Source of the DNA: Rubrivivax albus
GTDB lineage: Bacteria; Pseudomonadota; Gammaproteobacteria; Burkholderiales; Burkholderiaceae_C
Assembly (NCBI RefSeq): GCF_004016515.1
Contig: NZ_SACT01000002.1
Coordinates: 372,001 to 436,000, forward strand
DNA length: 64,000 bases
Reading direction: 5' to 3'
This document shows positions 44,884-55,168 of the stretch, piece by piece. The position numbers and the translations under genes were made by a program. The notes beneath the pieces are model-generated. The model was not told where the DNA came from and ran no database searches. It saw nothing but the letters and a program-made list of their open reading frames with translations. The stretch's first letter is position 1; each line of letters begins with the position of its first letter.

Positions 44884-44961
44884 TGGACGCCCTTCCCGGG
44901 CACTTGACCACCGGACGATCCCGACACCCGCCTAGGTATCTACCCGGAGCCTGTGCACTTG

Positions 44962-44975
44962 TTGACGAACGTCAA
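44962..44975. promoter_or_regulatory. Crp/FNR-type box TTGACGAACGTCAA
   Basis: The arms TTGACG and CGTCAA are perfect with a two-base centre, matching the FNR/Dnr consensus form TTGAC-N4-GTCAA. The site lies 81 bases before the DsrM-like gene, in the divergent spacer shared with the histidine kinase. It suggests control by oxygen or nitric oxide through a Crp/FNR-family regulator that is not in the window. Confidence 0.6.
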
Positions 44976-45055
44976 GCCCTGCCCGCCCGGCAGTCCTAAT
45001 GTGACGCCCATCGGATGCCCCCCAGGGTGCCCGCCACAGCATGGAAGAGGTGACG

Positions 45056-45739
45056 ATGGACCTGCTCGACTTTGCCCGCGGCCCCGGCTGGGTGCTGGCG
45101 GTGACGGTGTTCCTGCTGGGGGTGGCCTGGCGCCTGTGGGGCCTGTGGCGCCTGCCGTCCCAGCGCGACCGCTCGCCGCCGCGCGAAGGCGCCCCCAGCC
45201 CGATGGCCGGTGCCGGGCGCGCCATCCTGCGCGGCCTGTGGCCGCGGCGCGTGTTCGGCCAGAGCGCGATGGTGACCACCGTCAACGGCTACGTGCTGCA
45301 CATCGGCCTGGCACTGGTGGTGCTGGCCTATGCGCCGCACATCGCCTTCATCCGCCATCACCTGGGCATCGGCTGGCCGGCGCTGCCCGACGCGGTGATG
45401 TACCTGTCGGCCGCGGCGGTGATCTACGCACTGCTGTTCGCGCTGTGGAGCCGGCTCGACGACCCGGTGCGGCGCCGCCTGTCCAGCGGTGACGACTACG
45501 TCACCTGGGTGGTCACCTTCCTGCCCTTCGTCACCGGCATGGCGGTGGCCAGCGAGCCGTCGGCGCAGATCCTGGCACGCGACGCGGTGCTCTACAGGCT
45601 GCCGCTGGCGCTGCACCTGCTGTCGCTGGAACTGCTGCTGGTGTGGTTCCCGTTCGGCAAGCTGATGCATGCCGTGCTGTTCCCGCTCTCGCGCGCCGCC
45701 ACCGGCCGCCGCTTCAGCCATCGGGGGGTCAGCGCATGA
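45056..45739 (+). CDS. DsrM/NarI-like membrane cytochrome b paralogue
   Basis: This 227-residue protein has about five transmembrane helices and conserved histidines (YVLHIGL, APHIAFIRHH, ALHLLSLELL, GKLMHAV) in a NarI-like arrangement. It is related to DsrM at 29092 but distinct in sequence. The ATG at 45056 has AAGAGGTG upstream. An earlier in-frame ATG at 45041 overlaps that ribosome site. It is translationally coupled (ATGA) to the DsrK-like gene. Confidence 0.82.
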   Translation: MDLLDFARGPGWVLAVTVFLLGVAWRLWGLWRLPSQRDRSPPREGAPSPMAGAGRAILRGLWPRRVFGQSAMVTTVNGYVLHIGLALVVLAYAPHIAFIRHHLGIGWPALPDAVMYLSAAAVIYALLFALWSRLDDPVRRRLSSGDDYVTWVVTFLPFVTGMAVASEPSAQILARDAVLYRLPLALHLLSLELLLVWFPFGKLMHAVLFPLSRAATGRRFSHRGVSA

Positions 45740-47055
45740 ACGCCACCACCACCGCCACCACGGCCACGCACGCCGGCTTCGACCAGCAGGGCGACCGCCC
45801 CGACGCGGAACGCGTCGCGCAGGCGATGTCCAGCTTCGCCAGCCAGTTCGGCCGCACCTCGGCCATCCACATGGAGGCCTGCGTGCACTGCGGCCTGTGC
45901 GCCCAGGCCTGCCAGTTCTACCTGGCCACCGGCGAAGCCAAGTACACGCCGGCGCTGAAGCTCGAGCCCTTCCGCCGCACCTACCTGCGCGAGGCGAGCG
46001 CGCTCGGGCCACTCGTGAAGGCACTCGGCCTCGTGAAGGCGCCGACCCTTGACGAACTGCAGCAGTGGCAGGAGCTGCTCTACGACAGCTGCAACATGTG
46101 CGGCCGCTGCACCATGGCCTGCCCGATGGGCATCGACATCGCGGAACTGGTCAAGGAGGCACGCCACGGCATGTACAAGGCCGGGCTGATGCCCGACCGC
46201 CTGGCGCTGATGGATCGCACCGCGCGCCAGTGGAACAGCACAGCCACCCCCGGCGAGGACCTGGCCGACATCCTGGCCGAAACGGCGCAGGAACATGGCG
46301 TGGAGATCCCCTGCAACCTCGCCCAGGCCGACGTGCTGGTCACCGCCGCACCGGCGGAACTGGGCGAGCACACCGGCGCGCTGGCTGCGGCGGCGAAGGT
46401 ACTCAACCGCGCCGGCGTGCGCTGGACGATGCACAGCGAGGGCTTCGATGCGTCGAACATCGGCTTCACCAACGGCGACCTGGAACTGCAGGAGAAGCTC
46501 ACGCGGTCGCTGATCGACACCGCGGTGAAGATCGGCGCCAAGACCGTGCTGCTGCCCGAGTGCGGCCACGCCTACGGCGCGGCGCGCTGGGAAGCGTCGC
46601 GCTGGTACGGCAGCGCGCTGCCGGTGCGCGTGGTGCACATGACCGAGTTCCTGGACGAGCTGATCGCCAGCGGCCGGATCAAGGTGCGCAAGGTCGACCC
46701 CACCAGCGCCACCTTCCACGACCCCTGCCAGATCGTGCGCCGTGGCGGGCTGGAGGCGGCAGCCCGGCGCATCATCGCCGCGCTGGGCTTCGAACTGCGC
46801 GAACTGGCGCAGCACGGCACCACGGGGATGTGCTGCGGCGGCGGGGGCGGCGTGGTGTCCAACGTGCGCGCCACGCCGCTACGCCACAAGGTCTTCGCGC
46901 TCAAGCAGCAGCAGGTGGACGCCACCGGGGCCGAGCACTTCCTGACCAGTTGCGGCCAGTGCCGGATCACGCTGGAGCAGGGGGCGCGCCACGCGAAGTG
47001 GAGCAAGTCGCCGGAAAGCCTGCTGGAGCTGGTGGCGGCGCAGCTGGCGGACTGA
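45736..47055 (+). CDS. DsrK/HdrD-like iron-sulfur protein paralogue
   Basis: This 439-residue protein has two [4Fe-4S] motifs (CVHCGLCAQACQF, CNMCGRCTMACP) and CCG motifs (DPCQIVRRG, MCCGGGGGV, SCGQCRIT). It is a shorter homologue of DsrK, and together with the upstream cytochrome b it would form a DsrMK-like quinone-linked disulfide reductase or oxidase. The partner disulfide is unknown. The ATPase operon begins 19 bases downstream. Confidence 0.85.
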   Translation: MNATTTATTATHAGFDQQGDRPDAERVAQAMSSFASQFGRTSAIHMEACVHCGLCAQACQFYLATGEAKYTPALKLEPFRRTYLREASALGPLVKALGLVKAPTLDELQQWQELLYDSCNMCGRCTMACPMGIDIAELVKEARHGMYKAGLMPDRLALMDRTARQWNSTATPGEDLADILAETAQEHGVEIPCNLAQADVLVTAAPAELGEHTGALAAAAKVLNRAGVRWTMHSEGFDASNIGFTNGDLELQEKLTRSLIDTAVKIGAKTVLLPECGHAYGAARWEASRWYGSALPVRVVHMTEFLDELIASGRIKVRKVDPTSATFHDPCQIVRRGGLEAAARRIIAALGFELRELAQHGTTGMCCGGGGGVVSNVRATPLRHKVFALKQQQVDATGAEHFLTSCGQCRITLEQGARHAKWSKSPESLLELVAAQLAD

Positions 47056-47074
47056 GCGGTCCCCGGTGCCTGGC

Positions 47075-47410
47075 ATGGCCACGCCGCCCCGCGACGAGAC
47101 CGTGGCCCAGGCCATGGCACGCGTGCTCGCCGCCGAACGCGACGCCGCCACCGCCGTGGCGCAGGCACGGCGCGACGCCCAGGCGCAGGTGAACGCGGCG
47201 CGCGATGCGGCGCGTGCGTTGGTCGACGGCGCCGCCGCACGCATCGCCGCGCGCCAGCAGCGCCATGCCCAGGCGCTGGCACAGCGCATCCAGCGGCTGC
47301 AGGCGCAAGCCGGCATGCCACCAGATGCGGCCAAGACTACGGACGCCGCCATGGCCACCGCAGTGGCCCGCGTGGCGGCCATGCTCACCGGCGGCCTGCC
47401 GGTCCGCTGA
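47075..47410 (+). CDS. V/A-type ATPase subunit H/G-like stalk protein
   Basis: This 111-residue, almost wholly helical protein is rich in Ala, Arg and Gln (AQARRDAQAQVNAARDAARALVDGAA), as expected for the peripheral-stalk subunit that pairs with subunit E. It heads the ATPase operon, like ntpF in Enterococcus. The ATG at 47075 is used. A GTG at 47066 is an alternative. Assignment rests on composition and gene order. Confidence 0.6.
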   Translation: MATPPRDETVAQAMARVLAAERDAATAVAQARRDAQAQVNAARDAARALVDGAAARIAARQQRHAQALAQRIQRLQAQAGMPPDAAKTTDAAMATAVARVAAMLTGGLPVR

Positions 47411-47417
47411 GCCGGCC

Positions 47418-48053
47418 ATGACAGCGCACGCAGACCTCGCGTACGCGCTCGCGCGGCTGCAGGCGAGGCTGGGCGCGCGCCCGTCCGACGCTCACTGGCG
47501 CGACCTGGAGGCGGCGCAGACCACCACCCAGGCCCTCTCGGTGACCCGCCAGGGCCCGTTGACGCACTGGCTCGACGGCGTCGCGCAGGCCGACGAGGCT
47601 GCCGCCCTGGAGCAGCGGTTGCGCCAGCGCTGGGCGCGCGAGGTGGCCACGGTGGCCGGCTGGCTGCCGCCGCGCTGGCGCGCGGCGGTGCACCTGCAAG
47701 GCCGCCTCGCGCCCTGGCCGCTGGCGGCGGAAGACACCGCCTCCGACGATGGCGCCGACCGGCTGGCCGACTGGGCCGCGGCGTGGCCACGGGCACTGCC
47801 CGCGGATGCCGCGACCGGTGTGCCCTGGCGCGCCGCGGCCGAGCAGCTGTGCCCGCGCCTGCGCGGCGACACCGTGGGTCGCCCGGCCCGGTCCGGCGCC
47901 GCGGAGCGGGCCCTGGTGCGGCTGTTCCGCGGCCACGCCGGCACCGCCGTGCCAGCCTTCGCCTACCTGGCGCTCGCGGCACTGGACCTCGAGCGGCTGC
48001 GCGGCGCCCTGGTCGCGCGCGCGATGTTCGAGACCGAGACGGAGGCGGCCTGA
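47418..48053 (+). CDS. Unassigned V/A-type ATPase operon protein, possible subunit C equivalent
   Basis: This 211-residue soluble, mostly helical protein is not recognised. It has many Ala, Arg and Trp residues and no membrane segment. It lies between the stalk gene and subunit I. No usual C/d (V0 adaptor) gene is present elsewhere in this operon, so it may be a divergent or replacing form. That is inferred from position alone. Confidence 0.55.
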   Translation: MTAHADLAYALARLQARLGARPSDAHWRDLEAAQTTTQALSVTRQGPLTHWLDGVAQADEAAALEQRLRQRWAREVATVAGWLPPRWRAAVHLQGRLAPWPLAAEDTASDDGADRLADWAAAWPRALPADAATGVPWRAAAEQLCPRLRGDTVGRPARSGAAERALVRLFRGHAGTAVPAFAYLALAALDLERLRGALVARAMFETETEAA

Positions 48054-49933
48054 TGCTGCGCCCCCAGCCTTGCCGCTGGTTCGAGCTCGTGGCACCACGG
48101 GACACGCTCGCGCCCGTGCTGGAGGCGCTGGCGCACGGCGGCCAGGTCGAACTTCAGGCGCGCGTGGAGGCCGTCGCGCCCCCGCTGGTGCTGGCCGACG
48201 CTGCGCCGCTGCTCGAACGCTATGCCGCCCTGGCCCGCACGCACGCGGCGCACTGGCCGCCACCCACCGCGGGCCTGCCATCCGCCGCGCTCACCGACCC
48301 GGCTGCGGCCCTGCACGACGCGATGGCGCGCCTGGACGCGTGGCGCGACGAGGCCGACCCGCTGCTGGCCGAGGACGAACGAGGGGCCGCCCGGCGACGC
48401 GGGCTGCAGGACCTGGCACGCGTGGCTGCGGCGGCGCAGCGACAGCCGAACGCCTGGCCCAGCCCGGCGCTGATCTCGGCCGCCGGCACCTGCCACCTGG
48501 GCCGTCGGCTGGCCGTGGGCCCCGTGGCAACACCCGCGGCCGACCTGCCGGCCGACGTGCTGCGCGCCGTGCTGCCGCTGCAGGAGGACGCGGCGGACCC
48601 GTCCCACGCCGCCGGCGCCTGGGCCACGCTGCTGATCGGCCCGGCCGCGGCGCTGGCGGCGGTGGACGCCCGGCTGGCGGCCGTGCAGGCCCGCACCCTG
48701 CCCTGGCTGCCCGGGCTGGACGGCGACTGGGCCGCCGCCGCCACCACGATCGCGGCCGCCGAGGCCGGCGCGGCACTGGCCGCCGAGACGCGGTCGCGCG
48801 CGCTGCAGGCGCTGGCCACCCGCCACCGCCTGGCCGACGCGCTGGCCACCGTGAATCGCGTGGCCTGGCTGGTGCAACACGGCCGCGCCCTGGCTGCCAG
48901 CACGCGCCTGGTGTGGATCACCGGCTGGACCACCGCGCCCGATGCCGACGCGCTGTGCGCACCGTTGCGCCAGGCCGGTCTGCACGGCCTGGCCCAGTTC
49001 ACGCCGCCGCCAGACGACGCCGAACCGCCGTCGCGCCTGGCCAACCCGCCCTGGGCGCGGGCCTTCGAGGCCCTGGCGCAGTTGCTCGGGCAGCCGGGCC
49101 GCGACGAGGCCGACCCGAGCCGGCTGCTGGCCGTCATCGCGCCGCTGCTGTTCGGCTTCATGTTCGGCGACGTCGGCCAGGGCGCGGTGCTGCTGTTGGC
49201 CGGCCTGGCCTTGCGCCGGCGCTGGCCGGCGCTGGCGATGCTGATCCCCGGCGGCATGGCCGCCATGGGCTTCGGCGTGGCCTTCGGCAGCGTGTTCGGC
49301 CGCGAGGACCTCATCTCGGCCGCCTGGGGCCACCCGCTGGCGCACCCGGTGGACCTGCTGATCGCCGCCGTGGCGCTCGGCGCCGCGATCCTGCTCGCCG
49401 GGCTGGCGCTGAACGCGCTCTCGGCCGCCTGGCGGCGCGACCTGCGCTGCTGGTGGGCCCGCGACGCGGCCCTGGTGCTCGCGTACGCGGGCGCACTGGC
49501 CGCGCCGTGGTGGCCGGCGGCGCTCGCTGCCGTGGCCGTGGGCGCGCTGTGGATGGCGCTGGGCACCGCGGCGGCGGCAGACAGCCGGGGCCACCGCACC
49601 GGTGGCTTCCTGCGCGGGCTTGCGGCCTTCGTCGAGCAGGCGCTGCAGCTGGCGGTCAACACCGTGTCCTTCGCGCGCGTGGGCGCGTTCGCCCTCGCCC
49701 ACGCCGGCCTGTCGGCGGCCATCACCGGCATCGCGGACGCCGCCGGCCCCATCGGCCAGTGGCCGGTGATGGTGCTGGGCAACCTGCTGGTGCTCGTGCT
49801 CGAGGGCCTGGTGGTCGGCATCCAGACCACGCGGCTGCTGCTGTTCGAGTTCTTCCTGCGCTTCCTCAGCGGCCGCGGCCGGGCCTTCCGCCCGCTGGCA
49901 CCGCCGCCCACCCCGCATCCGCTCAGCCCCTGA
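48053..49933 (+). CDS. ntpI: V/A-type ATPase subunit I
   Basis: This 626-residue subunit I has a long cytoplasmic N-terminal half with helical stalk segments and a C-terminal membrane half of about seven helices. The region LLFGFMFGDVGQGAVLLLAGL is the characteristic beginning of the membrane domain. The region ending VNTVSFARVGAFALAHAGL holds the arginine of the ion path. It shares one base with the previous gene's stop codon. Confidence 0.9.
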   Translation: MLRPQPCRWFELVAPRDTLAPVLEALAHGGQVELQARVEAVAPPLVLADAAPLLERYAALARTHAAHWPPPTAGLPSAALTDPAAALHDAMARLDAWRDEADPLLAEDERGAARRRGLQDLARVAAAAQRQPNAWPSPALISAAGTCHLGRRLAVGPVATPAADLPADVLRAVLPLQEDAADPSHAAGAWATLLIGPAAALAAVDARLAAVQARTLPWLPGLDGDWAAAATTIAAAEAGAALAAETRSRALQALATRHRLADALATVNRVAWLVQHGRALAASTRLVWITGWTTAPDADALCAPLRQAGLHGLAQFTPPPDDAEPPSRLANPPWARAFEALAQLLGQPGRDEADPSRLLAVIAPLLFGFMFGDVGQGAVLLLAGLALRRRWPALAMLIPGGMAAMGFGVAFGSVFGREDLISAAWGHPLAHPVDLLIAAVALGAAILLAGLALNALSAAWRRDLRCWWARDAALVLAYAGALAAPWWPAALAAVAVGALWMALGTAAAADSRGHRTGGFLRGLAAFVEQALQLAVNTVSFARVGAFALAHAGLSAAITGIADAAGPIGQWPVMVLGNLLVLVLEGLVVGIQTTRLLLFEFFLRFLSGRGRAFRPLAPPPTPHPLSP

Positions 49934-49947
49934 CCCGGAGATCCGCC

Positions 49948-50322
49948 ATGTCCCTGCCCGTCCCCGCCGGCGCCCGTCGCGCCGCGCCCCTCGTCCTGCT
50001 GGTGATCGCGCTGGCGATCGTCGGCACCGCGCTGGCCCTGATGTTCGCGCTGCCGGCCAGCGCGCAGATGACCGCTGCCGCGCCGGCGGCCGGCGCCACC
50101 GACCCGTCGGTGCTGCGCTGGGCCTTTGCCGCCGCGGCGGCCGCGGCCGGCCTGGCCACGCTGGCGGCCGGTTACGCGGTGGCCGTGGTGGGCAGCGCCG
50201 CGGTCGGCGCGCTGGCCGAGAAGCCGGAGCTGCTGGGCCGGGTGCTGATCCTCGTCGGGCTGGCCGAAGGCATCGCCATCTACGGGCTGATCGTGGCCAT
50301 CCTGATCCTCAACCGGACCTGA
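49948..50322 (+). CDS. ntpK: V/A-type ATPase proteolipid subunit K
   Basis: This 124-residue proteolipid has an N-terminal hydrophobic segment and a helical hairpin. The ion-binding Glu is in VGLAEGIAIYGLIVAIL, and the loop is EKPELLGR. It has one hairpin rather than the two-hairpin form of Enterococcus NtpK. The Q/ES-type sodium ligand set is not apparent, so protons are the likelier coupling ion. That is a sequence-based guess. Confidence 0.88.
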   Translation: MSLPVPAGARRAAPLVLLVIALAIVGTALALMFALPASAQMTAAAPAAGATDPSVLRWAFAAAAAAAGLATLAAGYAVAVVGSAAVGALAEKPELLGRVLILVGLAEGIAIYGLIVAILILNRT

Positions 50323-50325
50323 ACG

Positions 50326-50646
50326 ATGGCGCCTGCGACGGTGGTCCTGATCGGCGACGATCTGGCGTGCGCCGGCTTCCGCCTGGCCGGTGTGGATGCG
50401 CGGCCGACCGCAACGGCCGACGTGCCGGCCGCGTTCGACGCCGCACTGCGCCACGCCGGCCTCGTGCTGCTGGGCACCAGCGCCGCGGCGGCCCTGCCGC
50501 CGACGGTGATCGACGCCGCGCGGCGCCGCGGGCAGCCGCCGGTGGCGGTGCTGCCGCCGCTGTCCGCGCCGGCCACGGACGCCGCCTTCGTGGGCCGCCT
50601 GCACCGGCTGATGGGGCTGGACAACACCGCCGGGAGGGCCGCGTGA
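50326..50646 (+). CDS. ntpG: V/A-type ATPase subunit F
   Basis: This 106-residue protein starts with the strand [19 protein letters not shown] typical of subunit F of the central shaft. It lies 3 bases after subunit K and overlaps subunit E by four bases. In the ntp naming used in Enterococcus this is NtpG. Confidence 0.78.
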   Translation: MAPATVVLIGDDLACAGFRLAGVDARPTATADVPAAFDAALRHAGLVLLGTSAAAALPPTVIDAARRRGQPPVAVLPPLSAPATDAAFVGRLHRLMGLDNTAGRAA

Positions 50647-51259
50647 CCGCGCCCCCGTCCACGCTGCAGGCCGACGCGCTGGTGGACGCCATTGCCCAGC
50701 GTCGCGACACCGAGGTGGCGGCGCTGCGGGCAGCTGCCGAGGCCGACGCGGCCACCCTGCTGGCCCAGGCCCGCGACAAGGCCCGGCGCCAGCGCCGGCA
50801 GGCCGCGGCAGCGCTGCGCGACACATCACGGCAGCGCCTGCGGCAGCTGCAAGCCACGCAGGAGGCCGACGCGCGCGCTGCCGAGGCCGCACGAACGGTC
50901 GCGGCGTTGGCCCTGGCCCGGCCGTTGTTGCAGGCCGCGCTGGTGACACGCTGGCAGCAGCCGGCCGCGCGCCAGGCCTGGGCAAAGGCGCTGGCGGCAG
51001 TGGCCGGGCCCCGCCTGGCCGCCAGCGGTCGCGTGCTGCACCACCCGGCCACGATGCCGGCCGACGAGGTGGCCGCGCTGGCCGAGCAGCTCGGGGCGGC
51101 ACCGCAGGCCGACCCCGCGCTGGAGGCCGGGCTGCGGGTGGACGCCGACGGCGCCTGGGTGGACGCCACGCCAGCGGCACTGCTGGCCGACCGCTCGCAG
51201 GTCGACGCACTGCTGCGGGCCGCGCTGGAGGGCGAACACGGGCGGGAAGGCACCACGCC

Positions 51260-51263
<4 letters not shown>
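50643..51263 (+). CDS. ntpE: V/A-type ATPase subunit E
   Basis: This 206-residue protein has an extended helical N-terminal half rich in Ala and Arg and a small globular C-terminal part, as in the peripheral stalk subunit E. It starts with GTG at 50643. The start overlaps the preceding stop codon, and the end overlaps the catalytic subunit gene by four bases. Confidence 0.78.
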
Positions 51264-52990
<1,727 letters not shown>

Positions 52991-52992
52991 GC

Positions 52993-54396
52993 ATGGGCAT
53001 CGAGACCGCCACCCGCGACACGGTGCAGCGCATCGACGGCCCGCTGCTGTTCCTGCGCCGCAACGTGCAGGTGAGCCTGGGCGAGGCGGTGGAGGTGCAG
53101 CTCGGCGACGAGCCACCGCGCATCGGCCGCATCACCGGGCTGGACGAGGAGCGCATCGTCGTGGAGGTGCTGGACCGCACGCAGGGCCTGCGGCTGGACG
53201 GCGTGCGCGTGCGCTTCCGCGGCGAACCGCTGCGCCTGGGCGTGGGCCCGGGCCTGCTGGGCCGCGTGTTCGACGGCCTGGGCCGGCCGGCCGACGGCGG
53301 CCCGCCCGTGGCGGCGCACGCCTGGCGGCCGATCGACGGCCACGCGCTGAACCCGGCCGAGCGTGCGCTGCCGCGCGATTTCATCGAGACCGGCATCTCC
53401 GCCATCGACCTGATGAACAGCCTGATCCGCGGCCAGAAGCTGCCGGTGTTTTCCGGCGGCGGGCTGCCGCACGACCGTCTGGCCATCGAGATCGCGCGCC
53501 ACGCACGGCTGCGCGGCACCGCGACGGAGGCCTTCGCCATCGTCTTCGTGGGCATCGGCGTGTCGTACGACGCGGCGGAGGGCTTCCGCCGCGCGATGGC
53601 CGACTCCGGCGCGCTGGGCCACACGGCGATGTTCCTCAACCTGGCCAGCGAGCCCAGCCCGCAGCGCCTGCTGACGCCGCGCGTGGCGCTCACCGCGGCC
53701 GAGTACCTGGCCTACGACGAGGGCCGCCACGTGCTGGTCATCCTGACCGACATGACGAACTACTGCGAGGCGCTGCGCGAGGTCTCTGCACGCCATGGCG
53801 AGATCCCCAGCCGCAAGGGCTACCCGGGCTACATGTACTCCGACCTGGCCACGATCTACGAACGCGCCGGCTCGGCGCGCGGCCACCGTGGCACGGTCAC
53901 GCAGCTGCCGATCCTCACGATGCCGGCCGACGACATCGGCCACCCGGTGCCCGACCTCACGGGCTACATCACCGAAGGCCAGGTCGTGCTCGACCGCGCG
54001 CTCGACCACCGCGGCGTGTACCCGCCCATCCACGTGCTGCCCAGCCTGTCGCGCCTGTTCGACCAGGGCACCGGCGAAGGCTTCACCGACGTCGACCACC
54101 CGGCACTGGCCAAGCAGCTGTTCGCGTCCTACGCGAAGGCGGTGCGCGTGCGGGTGCTGGCCAGCGTGGTCGGCGCCGACGGGCTGACCGACGACGACCG
54201 GCGCCACCTGGCCTTCGCCGAGCGCTTCGAGCGCGAGCTGGTGGCACAGGACGGCCCGCGCACGCTGGAACAGAGCCTGGCGCTCGCCTGGCGGCTGCTG
54301 CAGGCGTTGCCGGCGGCGGACCTGACGCGGCTGTCGGATGCGCAGATCGCGCGTCATCTTGGTCCGGACCCGGCCGCGGAGCCCGGCGATGGCTGA
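52993..54396 (+). CDS. ntpB: V/A-type ATPase regulatory subunit B
   Basis: This 467-residue subunit has the degenerate P-loop (FSGGGLPHDRLAIEI) expected of the non-catalytic subunit. Motifs TDMTNYCEALREVSAR and YPGYMYSDLATIYERAG are conserved. It starts 2 bases after ntpA and overlaps the subunit D gene by 8 bases. Confidence 0.95.
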   Translation: MGIETATRDTVQRIDGPLLFLRRNVQVSLGEAVEVQLGDEPPRIGRITGLDEERIVVEVLDRTQGLRLDGVRVRFRGEPLRLGVGPGLLGRVFDGLGRPADGGPPVAAHAWRPIDGHALNPAERALPRDFIETGISAIDLMNSLIRGQKLPVFSGGGLPHDRLAIEIARHARLRGTATEAFAIVFVGIGVSYDAAEGFRRAMADSGALGHTAMFLNLASEPSPQRLLTPRVALTAAEYLAYDEGRHVLVILTDMTNYCEALREVSARHGEIPSRKGYPGYMYSDLATIYERAGSARGHRGTVTQLPILTMPADDIGHPVPDLTGYITEGQVVLDRALDHRGVYPPIHVLPSLSRLFDQGTGEGFTDVDHPALAKQLFASYAKAVRVRVLASVVGADGLTDDDRRHLAFAERFERELVAQDGPRTLEQSLALAWRLLQALPAADLTRLSDAQIARHLGPDPAAEPGDG

Positions 54397-55030
54397 CCTG
54401 CCCGCCACCCAGGCCAACCGGATGGCGCTGGCCGACGAGCGCACGCTGATGCGCCAGGGCCACACCTTCCTCGACGAGAAGCGCGTGCTGCTGGCCACCG
54501 AGACGATGCGCCGGCTGCGGGCGCACCAGGCCGAGGAGGCGGCGCTGGTGGAGGCCCTGCAGGCCGCGGCCGCTGCACTGCGCGCAGCCCTGCAGCGCCA
54601 CGGGCGCAGCGGCCTCGCGGCCCAGCCTGTGGCCTCGCCGGCCGTGGCGCCGGGCCTGCAGGCCGCGCGCTTCCTGGGCGTGACGGTGCTCGAGGTCGCG
54701 CCCGCAGAGCGGCCCGACGACGAAGCCCGTGTCCCCGCAACGACGGCGGCCGACCCCTCACCGGATGCCGAGGCCTGCCGCGCGGCATTCGCCGCGCTGC
54801 TGGCGCCGCTGGCCGCGCTGGCGGTCTCCGCCGGCAACCTGGAGCGACTGGCCAGCGAGTACCGGCGCACCGAGCGGCGCGCACTGGCGCTGGAGAACGT
54901 GCTGCTGCCGGAGGTCGCGCAGGCGCTCGGCCGCATCGACGAGCAGCTGACGCTGACCGACCAGGAGGAGGCCGTGCGCATCCGTCAGGCGGCACGCACG
55001 CAGACCGGGTCCATCACCCAGATGGGCTAG
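54389..55030 (+). CDS. ntpD: V/A-type ATPase subunit D (central shaft)
   Basis: This 213-residue protein has the D-subunit pattern of long N- and C-terminal helices, with LATETMRRLRAHQAEEAAL near residue 35 and EYRRTERRALALENVLLPEV near 165. Its ATG at 54389 overlaps the B gene. It is the last gene of the ATPase operon. Confidence 0.85.
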   Translation: MADLPATQANRMALADERTLMRQGHTFLDEKRVLLATETMRRLRAHQAEEAALVEALQAAAAALRAALQRHGRSGLAAQPVASPAVAPGLQAARFLGVTVLEVAPAERPDDEARVPATTAADPSPDAEACRAAFAALLAPLAALAVSAGNLERLASEYRRTERRALALENVLLPEVAQALGRIDEQLTLTDQEEAVRIRQAARTQTGSITQMG

Positions 55031-55168
55031 ACGCCGCTACCCGTACCGGTAATAGACGCCAGCAGGGGCACTCGCGCCCAATGGTCTCCACAACAGAGAC
55101 CGCCATGGGCCCCCGCACCGTGGCCCACCGAGACCGATGGAGACAACCCTGCCCGACCGGGAGGCTGC
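55031..55168. promoter_or_regulatory. Spacer with inverted repeats before the TauE/SafE gene
   Basis: It contains the palindrome TACCGGTA (55044-55051) and a stem with arms GGTCTC (55083-55088) and GAGACC (55096-55101). A ribosome site GGGAGG precedes the GTG start at 55169. The first may be an operator related to other TACC/GGTA repeats in the window. No clear promoter was found. Confidence 0.35.

Noticed and set aside
44933..44945. NarL binding site in TAGGTATCTACCC
   Set aside because: The heptamer arms point the wrong way for the known 7-2-7 NarL arrangement, so it is only a short inverted repeat.
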